Shown here piece by piece: positions 28,883 to 37,437 of a stretch of 64,000 nucleotides of DNA. Under the pieces are notes generated by a model that was given only the letters and a program-made list of their open reading frames with translations, was not told the DNA's origin and searched no databases. The stretch spans positions 1 through 64,000 of the forward strand of contig DAINQU010000011.1 of the NCBI GenBank assembly GCA_036742455.1. Reading direction: 5' to 3'. The position numbers were made by a program, and so were the translations under genes. Source of the stretch: CAIKZZ01 sp036742455. Its GTDB lineage: Bacteria; Pseudomonadota; Gammaproteobacteria; Steroidobacterales; Steroidobacteraceae. Position 1 is the first letter of the stretch; the number at the start of each line of letters is the position of its first letter.

Positions 28883-30178
28883 TCAGCTCCGGCCCAGTAG
28901 TGTGCTGCGCGCCGCCGTGCGCGACGCCGGCGTTTCGGGGGCCGGCAATTGGAATCCAGCGACGGATTGGCGCAGTTGAGCGGAGAGATCCGCCAAACGA
29001 GCGATCGACTGCGACATCCCGCTGGTACTCTCGGACGTCTGCACGCTAATTTCTCGGAGCACTTGCATACTGCCGGAGATGCTTGCAGAGACCATCACTT
29101 GCTGCCGCGCGCTAGCAGATATGTTTTGCATCAGACTTGCGATCTGATGTGACACCTGCTCAATTTCACCCAATGCGGCGCCTGCATTCTCGGCCAGCAA
29201 GGCGCCTCCAACCACATCCGTCGTGCTGCGCTCCATCGACACGACCGCTTCGTTCGTGTCTGCTTGAATGGTTCGAACGAGCGCCTCAATCTGTTTGGTC
29301 GCATTCGCCGCCCGCTCCGCGAGCCGCTGGACCTCATCTGCGACGACTGCAAAGCCGCGACCCGCCTCTCCAGCCATCGATGCTTGAATGGAGGCATTCA
29401 GCGCAAGGATGTTCGTTTGTTCCGCGATATCGTTGATCAGCTCAACGATATTGCCAATTTCTTGTGAGCTCTCACCGAGGCGTTTAATGCGCTTGGACGT
29501 TTCCTGTATTGTTTCGCGGATCGCGTTCATTCCATCGATGGTTCTGCGAACGGCGTCGCCGCCTTTGTGCGCAACGCCAACGGCATGTCGGGCTACATCG
29601 GCGCAGCGCTCGGCATTGCCGGACACCCCTTCAATCGACGCCGCCATTTCCGCCACCGATTCGGTAGCAGATGCCACTTGTTTTGACTGACCGGCACTGG
29701 CCTTGGCGAGATGCGCGGCGGCAGCTTGCGTTGATTTCGCGGCAGCATCGAGTGATACCGCGGATGCCTGAATTGTTGCGACCAAGCCGCGCAGTGTCTC
29801 GACGGCATAATTGATCGAATCTGCGATCGCGCCCGTTATCTCCTCGGTGACACTTGCCTGTACCGTGAGATCACCATCCGCGAGGGTGGACAATTCGTCC
29901 AACAGACGGAGTATGGCTTGTTGATTCCGGTCCCCTTGCTCGGCATCTCGAAGGGAGGCAGCTTGTGCGTCGGCAATGCGTCGCTGAACGATCAGTGCGC
30001 CGACAAGGCACGCCATCAGCACCGCGACGAGGCCGATGGCCATGAGGCCGCCCCCCGGCAACACTCCGGCGTGATCAAGCCCGACCGCCGATCCCGCCAA
30101 CAGCGCCAATAGGAGCGCCGCGGCTAGCAGGGTCTTCAGGCGTCCAATGCCCGCATCTTGTTCGACCGACGTTGTCAT
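28883..30178 (-). CDS. pilJ: PilJ-like methyl-accepting protein without periplasmic sensor
   Basis: The receptor of the Chp pathway by position, 431 residues. Two hydrophobic segments (about 15-34 and 44-66) are joined by only about ten residues. A HAMP-like region and a long cytoplasmic signalling hairpin follow, with its tip near ELINDIAEQTNILALNASIQ and GEAGRGFAVVADEVQRLAER. Standard PilJ has a large periplasmic part with two PilJ domains and is roughly 250 residues longer. The signalling half matches PilJ well. About 154 bases with nothing I recognise separate it from pilI upstream; a promoter there is possible. Confidence 0.88.
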   Translation of the reverse strand: MTTSVEQDAGIGRLKTLLAAALLLALLAGSAVGLDHAGVLPGGGLMAIGLVAVLMACLVGALIVQRRIADAQAASLRDAEQGDRNQQAILRLLDELSTLADGDLTVQASVTEEITGAIADSINYAVETLRGLVATIQASAVSLDAAAKSTQAAAAHLAKASAGQSKQVASATESVAEMAASIEGVSGNAERCADVARHAVGVAHKGGDAVRRTIDGMNAIRETIQETSKRIKRLGESSQEIGNIVELINDIAEQTNILALNASIQASMAGEAGRGFAVVADEVQRLAERAANATKQIEALVRTIQADTNEAVVSMERSTTDVVGGALLAENAGAALGEIEQVSHQIASLMQNISASARQQVMVSASISGSMQVLREISVQTSESTSGMSQSIARLADLSAQLRQSVAGFQLPAPETPASRTAARSTLLGRS

Positions 30179-30332
30179 CTACGGCAAACTCCGCGAAATC
30201 TGGCTAACGCTGTTTGGCGCCTCACATCGGCCCGTGAAGCATCGCCACTCAGCACGAATCGTTGTTCCGTCCGGTCGTCATCGCATCCGATGACAACTCT
30301 TCCATCTGAAAATTCGTCCGTGCTTTCCCGTT

Positions 30333-30890
30333 TTAGGCCGATGCTTGCAGGAAAGACGGATGCTCTAACAAGCGCCGCAAGCTGATCACCGGCCAACTCT
30401 CGCCTCCGCGACGAAACGCTCCGGTTAAGAAACGCTCGCAACGAATCAACGTCGGCGGCGCGTTGGGTACGTGCTCGGCTTCCGCGAAACGACGGAACCC
30501 GAGCACCTCGTCCACCAATAGGCCTGCCGGTATATCCCGGTGATTCAAAACCAGCACCCGGGCGATACGCGCGGACGGGGTGACGCCGCTACCCAAAAAC
30601 TGTCTCAAGTCAATCACCGGCAATAGCTGACCGCGCAAATTCGACAATCCGCGGACCCAAGGACGCGCGCCGGGCACCCTCGTCAATTGAGACGGCATGG
30701 ACATCACTTCTCGCATCTCGTCGCGAGACACCAAAAAGGTCTCTGAACCGAGGCGAAAAGCAACGCCGACCCACTCACGACCATCGGCCGCACGCCGCCC
30801 ACCAGCGACCGCGCGTCCACGCCGCTCAAGTTCCTGCAACAAGTCAAAGGGACGGTCGCGCAACAGTCGCAGACCCGGCAATGCGGTCAC
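30333..30890 (-). CDS. pilI: CheW-like coupling protein PilI
   Basis: A 185-residue CheW-domain protein linking the receptor to ChpA. The CheW core covers about residues 38-175 (VGVAFRLGSETFLVSRDEMREVM, VRGLSNLRGQLLPVIDLRQFLG). Its place between pilH and pilJ is the conserved pilGHIJ order. It lies four bases after pilH. Confidence 0.93.
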   Translation of the reverse strand: MTALPGLRLLRDRPFDLLQELERRGRAVAGGRRAADGREWVGVAFRLGSETFLVSRDEMREVMSMPSQLTRVPGARPWVRGLSNLRGQLLPVIDLRQFLGSGVTPSARIARVLVLNHRDIPAGLLVDEVLGFRRFAEAEHVPNAPPTLIRCERFLTGAFRRGGESWPVISLRRLLEHPSFLQASA

Positions 30891-30894
30891 GGCA

Positions 30895-31260
30895 TTAACC
30901 TGCGAGCGCCAGCTGAGTCTTTTGGACCAGCATTTCGGCCGTCACGGGTTTGACCAGATAGTCGATAGCTCCCTGACGCATGCCCCAAATCCGATCGGAC
31001 TCTTGACCTTTACTCGTCACCATAATCACCGGGATACCGCGAGTGTCCGGGTCTCGCGCCAGGGCGCGCGTTGCCTGATAGCCATTGACCCCGGGCATCA
31101 CGATATCCATGAGGATGAGGTCCGGCCGGATGGTTTTTGCCATTCGAACCCCTTCGGCGCCGTCAGTGGCGACGGCAGTTTCGTAGCCGACTTTTTCGAG
31201 CGCCCGACGAATGACGTGCACCTCGGTCGGTGAGTCATCAACGATGAGAATGAGTGGCAT
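30895..31260 (-). CDS. pilH: Response regulator PilH
   Basis: A single-domain CheY-like receiver of 121 residues. The acidic pair is in LIVDDSPTE, the phospho-acceptor aspartate in LILMDIVMPGVNGYQA, the conserved threonine in VMVTSKGQ and the lysine in YLVKPV. PilH is known to act in type IV pilus retraction control. It sits between pilG and pilI with short gaps, so one operon is likely. Confidence 0.94.
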   Translation of the reverse strand: MPLILIVDDSPTEVHVIRRALEKVGYETAVATDGAEGVRMAKTIRPDLILMDIVMPGVNGYQATRALARDPDTRGIPVIMVTSKGQESDRIWGMRQGAIDYLVKPVTAEMLVQKTQLALAG

Positions 31261-31269
31261 GCCTGGGAC

Positions 31270-31695
31270 TCAGTGTGACGGCGCTTCGTGCGCACCGACA
31301 TGCTGCTCGATGGCGCCCAGCAATTCTTCGCGCGTGAACGGCTTCGTCAAATAGTGCTCAGAACCGACGATGCGACCCCGCGCCCGGTCAAAGAGGCCAT
31401 CCTTTGAAGACAACATCACAACCGGAATGGCCCGGTATGTCTTGTTGTGCTTAATAAGTGAGCACGTCTGATAGCCGTCCAGCCGAGGCATCATGATGTC
31501 GACAAAAACGATATCGGGTGGGTGATCGGCCAATTTGGCCAGGGCATCAAAACCGTCGATAGCGGTATGGACCTCGCAGCCTTCCTTAGTCAACAAGGTC
31601 TCCGCGGTACGGCGTATCGTCTTGCTGTCGTCAATGACTAGGACTTTGAGCCCCGACAGACGAGCCTTAGTGTTCAACTGCGCTACGTTGTCCAT
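31270..31695 (-). CDS. pilG: Response regulator PilG
   Basis: A CheY-like receiver of 141 residues and the first gene of the pilGHIJ-chpA-cheW operon. The acidic pair is in VIDDSKTIRR, the phospho-acceptor in VFVDIMMPRLDGYQT, and the lysine in YLTKPFTREE. I chose the start at 31695 because AGGG lies six bases upstream and the short N-terminus matches PilG; a longer in-frame extension reaches into the divergent gshB promoter region. In relatives PilG promotes pilus extension. Confidence 0.94.
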   Translation of the reverse strand: MDNVAQLNTKARLSGLKVLVIDDSKTIRRTAETLLTKEGCEVHTAIDGFDALAKLADHPPDIVFVDIMMPRLDGYQTCSLIKHNKTYRAIPVVMLSSKDGLFDRARGRIVGSEHYLTKPFTREELLGAIEQHVGAHEAPSH

Positions 31696-31925
31696 CGCTG
31701 TCCCTGACTCAACCGATCCACGGTCCCGACGGACCTTTTTGCCAATTCGGCGCAACTCTGTCGCCACCGGACGGCTTCCGATTCTTGCATATCGGTCTTT
31801 CGCTATCCACGTCCCTAGACCAGACACGGCACCGACGCCTGTCCGGTGTACCATGAACTGCCCTACCTAGGGTTGATAGATTTCACACTGAACCGCCCAA
31901 GGGCGGCATTGCTGGAGCCTGACCG

Positions 31926-32903
31926 ATGCATCGTCCCGTCCGCCTTGGGGTCGTTATGGACCCGATTGAGTCCATCAAGCCCCAAAAAGACTCCACTCTC
32001 GCCATGTTGCAGGCCGCTCAGAGCCGCGGCTGGGAGTTGCACTACGCAGAGATGCAACATCTTCACCTCCGCGACGGGGTGCCGTTCGGGCGGTGTGCGG
32101 CGCTGACGGTGCAAAGTGATGAGAACGCTTGGTTTACCCGCGGGGAGGCGGCGGTTCGTCCGCTCGCCGACCTTGATGTGATTCTCATGCGGAAGGATCC
32201 GCCATTCGATATGGAGTACATCTATTCGACGTACATCCTTGATCGGGCGGAACTTGCGGGAACGCTCGTGGTGAACCGCCCACAAGGCCTGCGGGACATG
32301 AACGAGAAGGTGTATACCGCCTGGTTCCCCGAATGTTGCGCCCCGACGTTCATCACTCGCGACATCGGCGATATGCACGCTTTCCAACGAGAGCACGGCA
32401 AGATCGTGTGCAAACCGCTGGACGGTATGGGCGGACGGTCCGTATTTGTGGTGGAGCGCGGCGACAAAAATGCCCAAGTCATCTTCGAAACGCTGACTGA
32501 TTACGGCAGGCGCTACGCGATCGTGCAGCGCTACCTGCCGGAAATCGTCACGGGCGGCGATGCCCGGGTCATTTTGGTGGACGGCGAACCGGTGCCCTAC
32601 GCGCTCGCTCGAATCCCGTCTGCCAGCGACAATCGGGGGAATCTCGCTGCCGGGGCGACCGGCGTAGCACGACCGCTGACCGATCGGGACCGCTGGTTAG
32701 CCGCACAGATCGGACCGAAGTTGCGCGACCTGGGCATGCTGTTTGTCGGATTGGACGTGATTGGGGACTATGTCACCGAGATCAACGTCACCAGCCCGAC
32801 CGGAATTCGGGAAATTGACAAACAATGCGGCACAAATATCGCCGAACTCCTCATGAACGCCATCGAAAAGCGGCTAAATGCGCGTAAAAATCTGAATCCG
32901 TGA
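31926..32903 (+). CDS. gshB: Glutathione synthetase
   Basis: An ATP-grasp enzyme that joins gamma-glutamylcysteine and glycine. The 325-residue protein has the family N-terminus VRLGVVMDPIESIKPQKDST, the ATP-grasp segments IVCKPLDGMGGRSVF and LPEIVTGGDARVILVDGEP, and EINVTSPTGIREID near the C-terminus. GGAG lies eight bases before the ATG. It is divergent from pilG, as in Pseudomonas, and its stop overlaps the GTG of the next gene. Confidence 0.97.
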   Translation: MHRPVRLGVVMDPIESIKPQKDSTLAMLQAAQSRGWELHYAEMQHLHLRDGVPFGRCAALTVQSDENAWFTRGEAAVRPLADLDVILMRKDPPFDMEYIYSTYILDRAELAGTLVVNRPQGLRDMNEKVYTAWFPECCAPTFITRDIGDMHAFQREHGKIVCKPLDGMGGRSVFVVERGDKNAQVIFETLTDYGRRYAIVQRYLPEIVTGGDARVILVDGEPVPYALARIPSASDNRGNLAAGATGVARPLTDRDRWLAAQIGPKLRDLGMLFVGLDVIGDYVTEINVTSPTGIREIDKQCGTNIAELLMNAIEKRLNARKNLNP

Positions 32904-33790
32904 AGAACCCGTTTGCCCCCATAGGACCTGACGGCCGCCCACGCCCGAAGGACCACCTCACCACGGCGTTGTGCCTGGCGATCGCCTGTCACGTCGTGAT
33001 TTTGCTGGGGGTTGGTTTTCGCGGCACTCCTCGTTCAGAGGGAGATCCGACGGGCCTTGAGGTCGTTTTGGTACACGACCCCGTGGCGGATGCCCGTACC
33101 AACGCCCAGGCTGACTATTTGGCGGACGTGAACCAGCGCGGTGCCGGCACCGCCGACGACGTGCGGCGGGCCGAAACGGTGGGGGGCACGCCTGCGACCG
33201 GCGCTAACGGCACCGCTTCCGGCGGCAGCGATCATGCTGAGGGATCGGGCGAGAACGACATCCTAGCGACTCGCCAACGCGGCAATGCCACCTCGGCCAC
33301 GCTCGCGATCGCGGCCGGTGAGCGAACGCCTTTGCTCGTGACACCTTCCGGGGCCGATGACACGTCGTTCGATACGGGGGATGCGCTCGCGCTACGAGGG
33401 AAGCCGCGCAATGAGCTGGTCGTCACTGCCAATACACGGGCGTCGGGCGTGGCCGTTTACCTTGACGCATGGCGCCACCGAATTGAGCGGATCGGCACCG
33501 CGAATTATCCCCTTGATATCATTCGGCGCGCCCACTTAACAGGAAGCCCTATCGTTGAGGTCCGCGTCGGTTCCGACGGGCGCCTCGTTGACGCGCGGGT
33601 CGTTCGCTCGTCAGGCCACATCGCTCTGGATCAGGCAGCGATGAATATTTTGCGGCTTGCTGCGCCCTTTGAGCCCTTCCCCTCAGAACTCGCGGCAGCA
33701 CATGACAGCCTGCGGCTCAGTTACGAATGGCAATTCAGCGATGGGGAATGGCGAGATTCTACGGTCCGCATTCCCGGGAATACGCCCTAG
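32900..33790 (+). CDS. tonB: TonB-family energy transducer
   Basis: A 296-residue protein with a short cytoplasmic N-terminus, one membrane segment (about 24-40), a long Gly/Ala/Thr-rich periplasmic linker and a C-terminal TonB domain (about 205-290). The TonB domain includes GSPIVEVRVGSDGRLVDARVV and a following DQAAMNILRLAAPFEPFP. It would pass proton-motive force to outer-membrane receptors; BtuB is one candidate client. It starts with GTG overlapping the gshB stop by four bases. The linker lacks the usual Pro-Glu/Pro-Lys repeats. A tonB gene here also occurs in Pseudomonas. Confidence 0.87.
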   Translation: MKNPFAPIGPDGRPRPKDHLTTALCLAIACHVVILLGVGFRGTPRSEGDPTGLEVVLVHDPVADARTNAQADYLADVNQRGAGTADDVRRAETVGGTPATGANGTASGGSDHAEGSGENDILATRQRGNATSATLAIAAGERTPLLVTPSGADDTSFDTGDALALRGKPRNELVVTANTRASGVAVYLDAWRHRIERIGTANYPLDIIRRAHLTGSPIVEVRVGSDGRLVDARVVRSSGHIALDQAAMNILRLAAPFEPFPSELAAAHDSLRLSYEWQFSDGEWRDSTVRIPGNTP

Positions 33791-33830
33791 TCACCTTGTT
33801 CAAGGGCGGTAGTCGGCCGATACTACCCGC

Positions 33831-34403
33831 ATGACTGGTGATTACTTGACCAACCAATTTCTTGTGGCGATGCCGACGTTAGGCGACCCCAATTTTGCCC
33901 AGACAGTCACCCTAGTCTGCGAGCACAACAAAGACGGCGCTCTCGGTATCGTGATCAATCGCCCGATGGAAATGGCCATCAGCGCGGTGTTTGAGCAACT
34001 CGATCTTGCTGCGCAAGACCTACGCTTGCGAGACCAGCCCGTTCTCCGAGGAGGCCCCGTGGCTCCGGAACGCGGATTTGTTGTGCATCCGCCGGTGGGC
34101 GATCCCGGCCGTCCTTACGACGCCACACTCGCCGTTTCCCCTCATCTGCATGTAACGACGTCGCGCGATGTGCTGGCCGCCATCGCCCGCGGCGAGGGCC
34201 CCCCACACGCACTCGTAGCACTGGGCTATGCGGGGTGGGGCGCGGGTCAATTGGAGGAAGAGATTCGGTCCAATGCCTGGCTCAATGTGCCGGTGGATGA
34301 CGCGATACTCTTCCACACTCCCTACAGCGATCGCTGGCGCGCCGCGGTCAAACTGCTAGGGATCGATTCCGATCGCTTGTCGCGCCAGGCAGGTCATGCC
34401 TGA
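33831..34403 (+). CDS. yqgE: YqgE/AlgH family protein (UPF0301)
   Basis: A conserved protein of 190 residues whose function is not firmly known; a relative is called AlgH in Pseudomonas. Family features are YLTNQFLVAMPTLGDPNF, GALGIVINRPM, LRGGPVAPERGFVVHPP and GYAGWGAGQLEEEI. It overlaps ruvX by eight bases and belongs to the gshB-tonB-yqgE-ruvX-pyrB series. Confidence 0.94.
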   Translation: MTGDYLTNQFLVAMPTLGDPNFAQTVTLVCEHNKDGALGIVINRPMEMAISAVFEQLDLAAQDLRLRDQPVLRGGPVAPERGFVVHPPVGDPGRPYDATLAVSPHLHVTTSRDVLAAIARGEGPPHALVALGYAGWGAGQLEEEIRSNAWLNVPVDDAILFHTPYSDRWRAAVKLLGIDSDRLSRQAGHA

Positions 34404-34857
34404 GTCTAACGCCCGGACGATCGTTGCCCTCAGTTTCGACTTCGGCATGAAGCGGATTGGAATTGCCGCCGGCGATAGTTTGACCTTGGCCGCTCGACCC
34501 ATCGCAACGGTCGCGGCACGTAATGGGGTGCCGGACTGGTCTATCGTCGATCGCTACGTGCGCGATTGGGACCCCGCCATTCTTATCGTGGGCGTCCCCT
34601 ATAATATGGATGGGACGCCCACTGCATTGACCGACGCTGCGGGCGATTTCGCGACCGCAATCGGCGATCGGTACCACAAGCCCGTGGCTCAAGTCGATGA
34701 AAGGCTCTCGTCACGAGAGGCCGAAGACCAACTGCGGCAGCGACGAGCGAGCGGCGAACGCGGTCGTCGGGTTGCCCGCCGCGATATCGACTCGGTAGCG
34801 GCCACGGTATTGCTTGAACAATGGCTGCGCGAACGCAGACAGATGCCTAGGACCTAA
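34396..34857 (+). CDS. ruvX: Holliday-junction-resolvase-like protein RuvX/YqgF
   Basis: An RNase H-fold protein of 153 residues, linked in relatives to rRNA maturation or junction cleavage. The N-terminal SFDFGMKRIGIAAGD carries the first acidic residue. VGVPYNMDGT and VDERLSSREAEDQL follow, and DIDSVAATVLLEQWL has the last acidic residue. It follows yqgE with an eight-base overlap and precedes pyrB by three bases. Confidence 0.93.
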   Translation: MPESNARTIVALSFDFGMKRIGIAAGDSLTLAARPIATVAARNGVPDWSIVDRYVRDWDPAILIVGVPYNMDGTPTALTDAAGDFATAIGDRYHKPVAQVDERLSSREAEDQLRQRRASGERGRRVARRDIDSVAATVLLEQWLRERRQMPRT

Positions 34858-34860
34858 ATC

Positions 34861-35835
34861 ATGCAACCCTTCAGCCAATACGATGCCTCGGGGCGTCTTC
34901 GACACCTAATCACCCTCGACGGCATGTCCGGCGATGAAATTCGAGACTTGCTCGAACGCGCGCAAACATTTTTAGCGCCGCGAGGCAGCACACCCGTGCG
35001 AAGCCACTCACTGGACGGCATCACCGTCGGCAATATTTTTAACGAACCCAGCACCCGCACTCGGTCGTCGTTTGAGCTCGCGGGTCGGCGTTTGGGCGCC
35101 GACGTCCTGAACCTAGAAATCCAGTTGTCGTCGCGTGTGAAAGGCGAAACCGTCCTTGACACGATTCACACCCTAGAATCGATGGCCGTAGACGTGTTTA
35201 TCATCCGCGATGCCGAACCCGGCATCACGCAACTGGTTGCAGAGCACGTGCAGGATCACGTGAGCGTCCTGTCGGCCGGCGAAGCGCACCTGTCCCACCC
35301 CACGCAGGGGCTGCTCGATGCGCTGACGATTTTTCGCCATAAGGGCGGATTTCGCGACCTCACGATCGCCGTTGTCGGTGACGTGAAACATTCGCGAGTC
35401 GCCCGCTCGGCCTATCAAGTCTTAACGGCGCTGGGCGTGGGTGAATTGCGGATCGTCGCCCCACCGGCACTGATGCCGGCTGTGGATGAAATGCCCCAAG
35501 CTCGTCGATTTGACTCGCTCGAGGCCGGAATCGCGCATTGTGATGTGGTGATGATGCTGCGAGTCCAGAAAGAACGGATGACTCAAGCTGCAATACCGGA
35601 CTCCGCCGAGTATCACGCTCGCTGGGGCCTGACACTGCCTCGGCTGGCGCTCGCTCGCCCCGATGCAATCGTCATGCATCCGGGACCGATGAACCGGGAA
35701 GTAGAGATCGCCTCGGCTGTTGCGGACGGGCCGAGAAGCGTCATTCGTGAACAAGTCACCAATGGCGTGGCGGTCCGGATGGCTGTACTGGAAACGATCA
35801 TTACCAACCGCCGATTGCGCGGAGATATCGCATGA
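34861..35835 (+). CDS. pyrB: Aspartate carbamoyltransferase, catalytic subunit
   Basis: Makes carbamoyl-aspartate in pyrimidine synthesis. In the 324-residue protein the carbamoyl-phosphate loop PSTRTRSSFELAGRRLGA is near residue 61. Further motifs are HPTQGLLDALTI, GDVKHSRVARSAYQ, the LRVQKERM region and HPGPMNRE. The length fits the Pseudomonas-type PyrB, which pairs with a PyrC-like partner in related bacteria; no pyrC-like gene follows here. No pyrR leader or attenuator is evident. It overlaps the next gene by four bases. Confidence 0.96.
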   Translation: MQPFSQYDASGRLRHLITLDGMSGDEIRDLLERAQTFLAPRGSTPVRSHSLDGITVGNIFNEPSTRTRSSFELAGRRLGADVLNLEIQLSSRVKGETVLDTIHTLESMAVDVFIIRDAEPGITQLVAEHVQDHVSVLSAGEAHLSHPTQGLLDALTIFRHKGGFRDLTIAVVGDVKHSRVARSAYQVLTALGVGELRIVAPPALMPAVDEMPQARRFDSLEAGIAHCDVVMMLRVQKERMTQAAIPDSAEYHARWGLTLPRLALARPDAIVMHPGPMNREVEIASAVADGPRSVIREQVTNGVAVRMAVLETIITNRRLRGDIA

Positions 35836-36722
35836 GCAGCCAACATCCCGATCATCGGGGAAGCATTCTCGTCGAAGACGCTCGGGTGGTATCGCACACC
35901 GCGTGGGACGGCGGCCAATACGTGATCGTCCTCAATGCGCCACGCATCGCAGCGCGCGCTAAAGCCGGCGCGTTCGTACACCTAACCTGTGACCCCCATC
36001 TGCCGATGCGACGCCCACTGTCGCTGCAGCGGGTCGACCCCAGCCGGGGCACGATTGAAATTCTGTATAAGGTGGTCGGCGAAGGCACCCGTAGGCTTTC
36101 GGCGGCTCGGGTTGGCGACACACTGTCCTGTATGGGCCCCATCGGCAACGGCTTCGCTGCAGATCCGACTCGTCCGCGAGCCCTCTTGATTGGCGGCGGA
36201 GTGGGTTTGCCGCCGATGGTCTTTCTCGCCGAAGCGCTCAAGGGCACCGGGGGATACCTCCCCATCGTGCTGTTGGGATCGGAAATCCCCTTTCCGTTTC
36301 ATCCCATACCCTCTGCCCACACGGTGGTAGGCATGCCCGGCGGTGCGACGCATGCGCATCCGGCATTGGAGGAGCTCGGCATCAACAGTCGACTCAGCAG
36401 TGGCGCGGGCTTCGACGGGTGTTATGCGGGCTATGTCACAGACTTGGCGAGCGAATGGCTGCAGTCTCTCGGACCTAGCGATCTTGAACAGGTTGCCATC
36501 TACGCGTGCGGCCCTACTCCGATGCTCAGAGCAGTTGCCCGAGTCGCGCGCCGCTTCAACGTTCCTGCGCAAGTGTCGCTGGAAGAATTCATGGCCTGCG
36601 CGGTAGGCGGCTGCGCCGGCTGCGCCGTCCCCGTGACAACGGCCGACGGAACCTACATGAAGCGCGTCTGTGTGGATGGGCCTGTATTTAGCGCGCAGGA
36701 AGTATTCCCGGAATCCATGTGA
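35832..36722 (+). CDS. PyrK-like flavin/2Fe-2S electron-transfer subunit
   Basis: A ferredoxin-reductase-fold protein of 296 residues. It has an FAD-binding barrel with MRRPLSLQRV (the RxxS/T motif), an NAD-binding GGGVGLPPMVFLAEAL, YACGPTPML, and a C-terminal 2Fe-2S motif with cysteines in CAVGGCAGCAVP and a fourth in RVCVDGPVF. This layout matches PyrK, the electron-transfer subunit of class 1B dihydroorotate dehydrogenase. Its ATGA overlap with pyrB supports a role in pyrimidine synthesis. The partner PyrD is not in the window. It could instead serve another oxidoreductase. Confidence 0.85.
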   Translation: MSSQHPDHRGSILVEDARVVSHTAWDGGQYVIVLNAPRIAARAKAGAFVHLTCDPHLPMRRPLSLQRVDPSRGTIEILYKVVGEGTRRLSAARVGDTLSCMGPIGNGFAADPTRPRALLIGGGVGLPPMVFLAEALKGTGGYLPIVLLGSEIPFPFHPIPSAHTVVGMPGGATHAHPALEELGINSRLSSGAGFDGCYAGYVTDLASEWLQSLGPSDLEQVAIYACGPTPMLRAVARVARRFNVPAQVSLEEFMACAVGGCAGCAVPVTTADGTYMKRVCVDGPVFSAQEVFPESM

Positions 36723-36732
36723 GACGGCTTTA

Positions 36733-37419
36733 ATGAAAATCCAACTGACCCCTCTCGAGGCACGCATCCTAGGTGCACTCATCGAAAAGGAAATCACGAC
36801 ACCGGATCAGTATCCGCTTTCGATCAATGCACTCGTCAACGCGTGCAATCAAAAAACGAATCGGGATCCGGTTCTCAGCTTGGATGAATCGACGGTACAG
36901 CAGGCGCTGGACGGCCTGTCTAAGCGACACCTGGTTCTAGAACGCAGCGGCTTTGGGAGTCGGGTCGTAAAGTATCGTCACCGCTTGTGCAACGGCGACC
37001 ACAATCCGATTCAGATGACGCCCCAAGAAGTCGCCATCGTTACCGAACTGATGTTACGGGGACCGCAGACCCCCGGGGAACTGCGCTCCCGCGCTCAACG
37101 TTTGGCCTCGTTCACGGACTTGGGTGACGTTGAAACCACGCTGGAAATGTTGGCAACCCGGGAGGACGGTCCTTACGTGGTCCGCTTACCCAAAGCTCCG
37201 GGTTCTCGAGAGGCACGTTACTGCCAGTTGCTCACGGGCGAACCGGATCTCGAAGCGCTTGCACAGACCGCCCCTGCCACGATGACCGTGACTGGCGGAC
37301 CCGTAACGAGCGACGCGTTTGCGGAACTGCTGGCGCGCATCGAGGCGCTCGAGGCTCAAGTGAGCGCGTTAAACATCCGCCTCAATTCCGCGGATGCTAT
37401 GCCCCAAGCCGACGCCTAA
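36733..37419 (+). CDS. yceH: YceH family protein (UPF0502)
   Basis: A conserved protein of 228 residues with two winged-helix-like halves and no assigned function. Typical segments are LTPLEARILGALIEKE, TTPDQYPLSINALVNACNQK, SRDPV-like NRDPVLSL, and MLRGPQTPGELRSR. The C-terminus is a coiled-coil-like helix (ELLARIEALEAQVSALNIRL). The start at 36733 gives the family N-terminus; it follows the PyrK-like gene by 10 bases. Confidence 0.93.
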   Translation: MKIQLTPLEARILGALIEKEITTPDQYPLSINALVNACNQKTNRDPVLSLDESTVQQALDGLSKRHLVLERSGFGSRVVKYRHRLCNGDHNPIQMTPQEVAIVTELMLRGPQTPGELRSRAQRLASFTDLGDVETTLEMLATREDGPYVVRLPKAPGSREARYCQLLTGEPDLEALAQTAPATMTVTGGPVTSDAFAELLARIEALEAQVSALNIRLNSADAMPQADA

Positions 37420-37437
37420 TCAGCCAACCGTAACGCC

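Noticed and set aside
30179..30332. A remnant of pilK between pilJ and pilI
   Set aside because: The gap is only 154 bases and shows no methyltransferase sequence in any frame.
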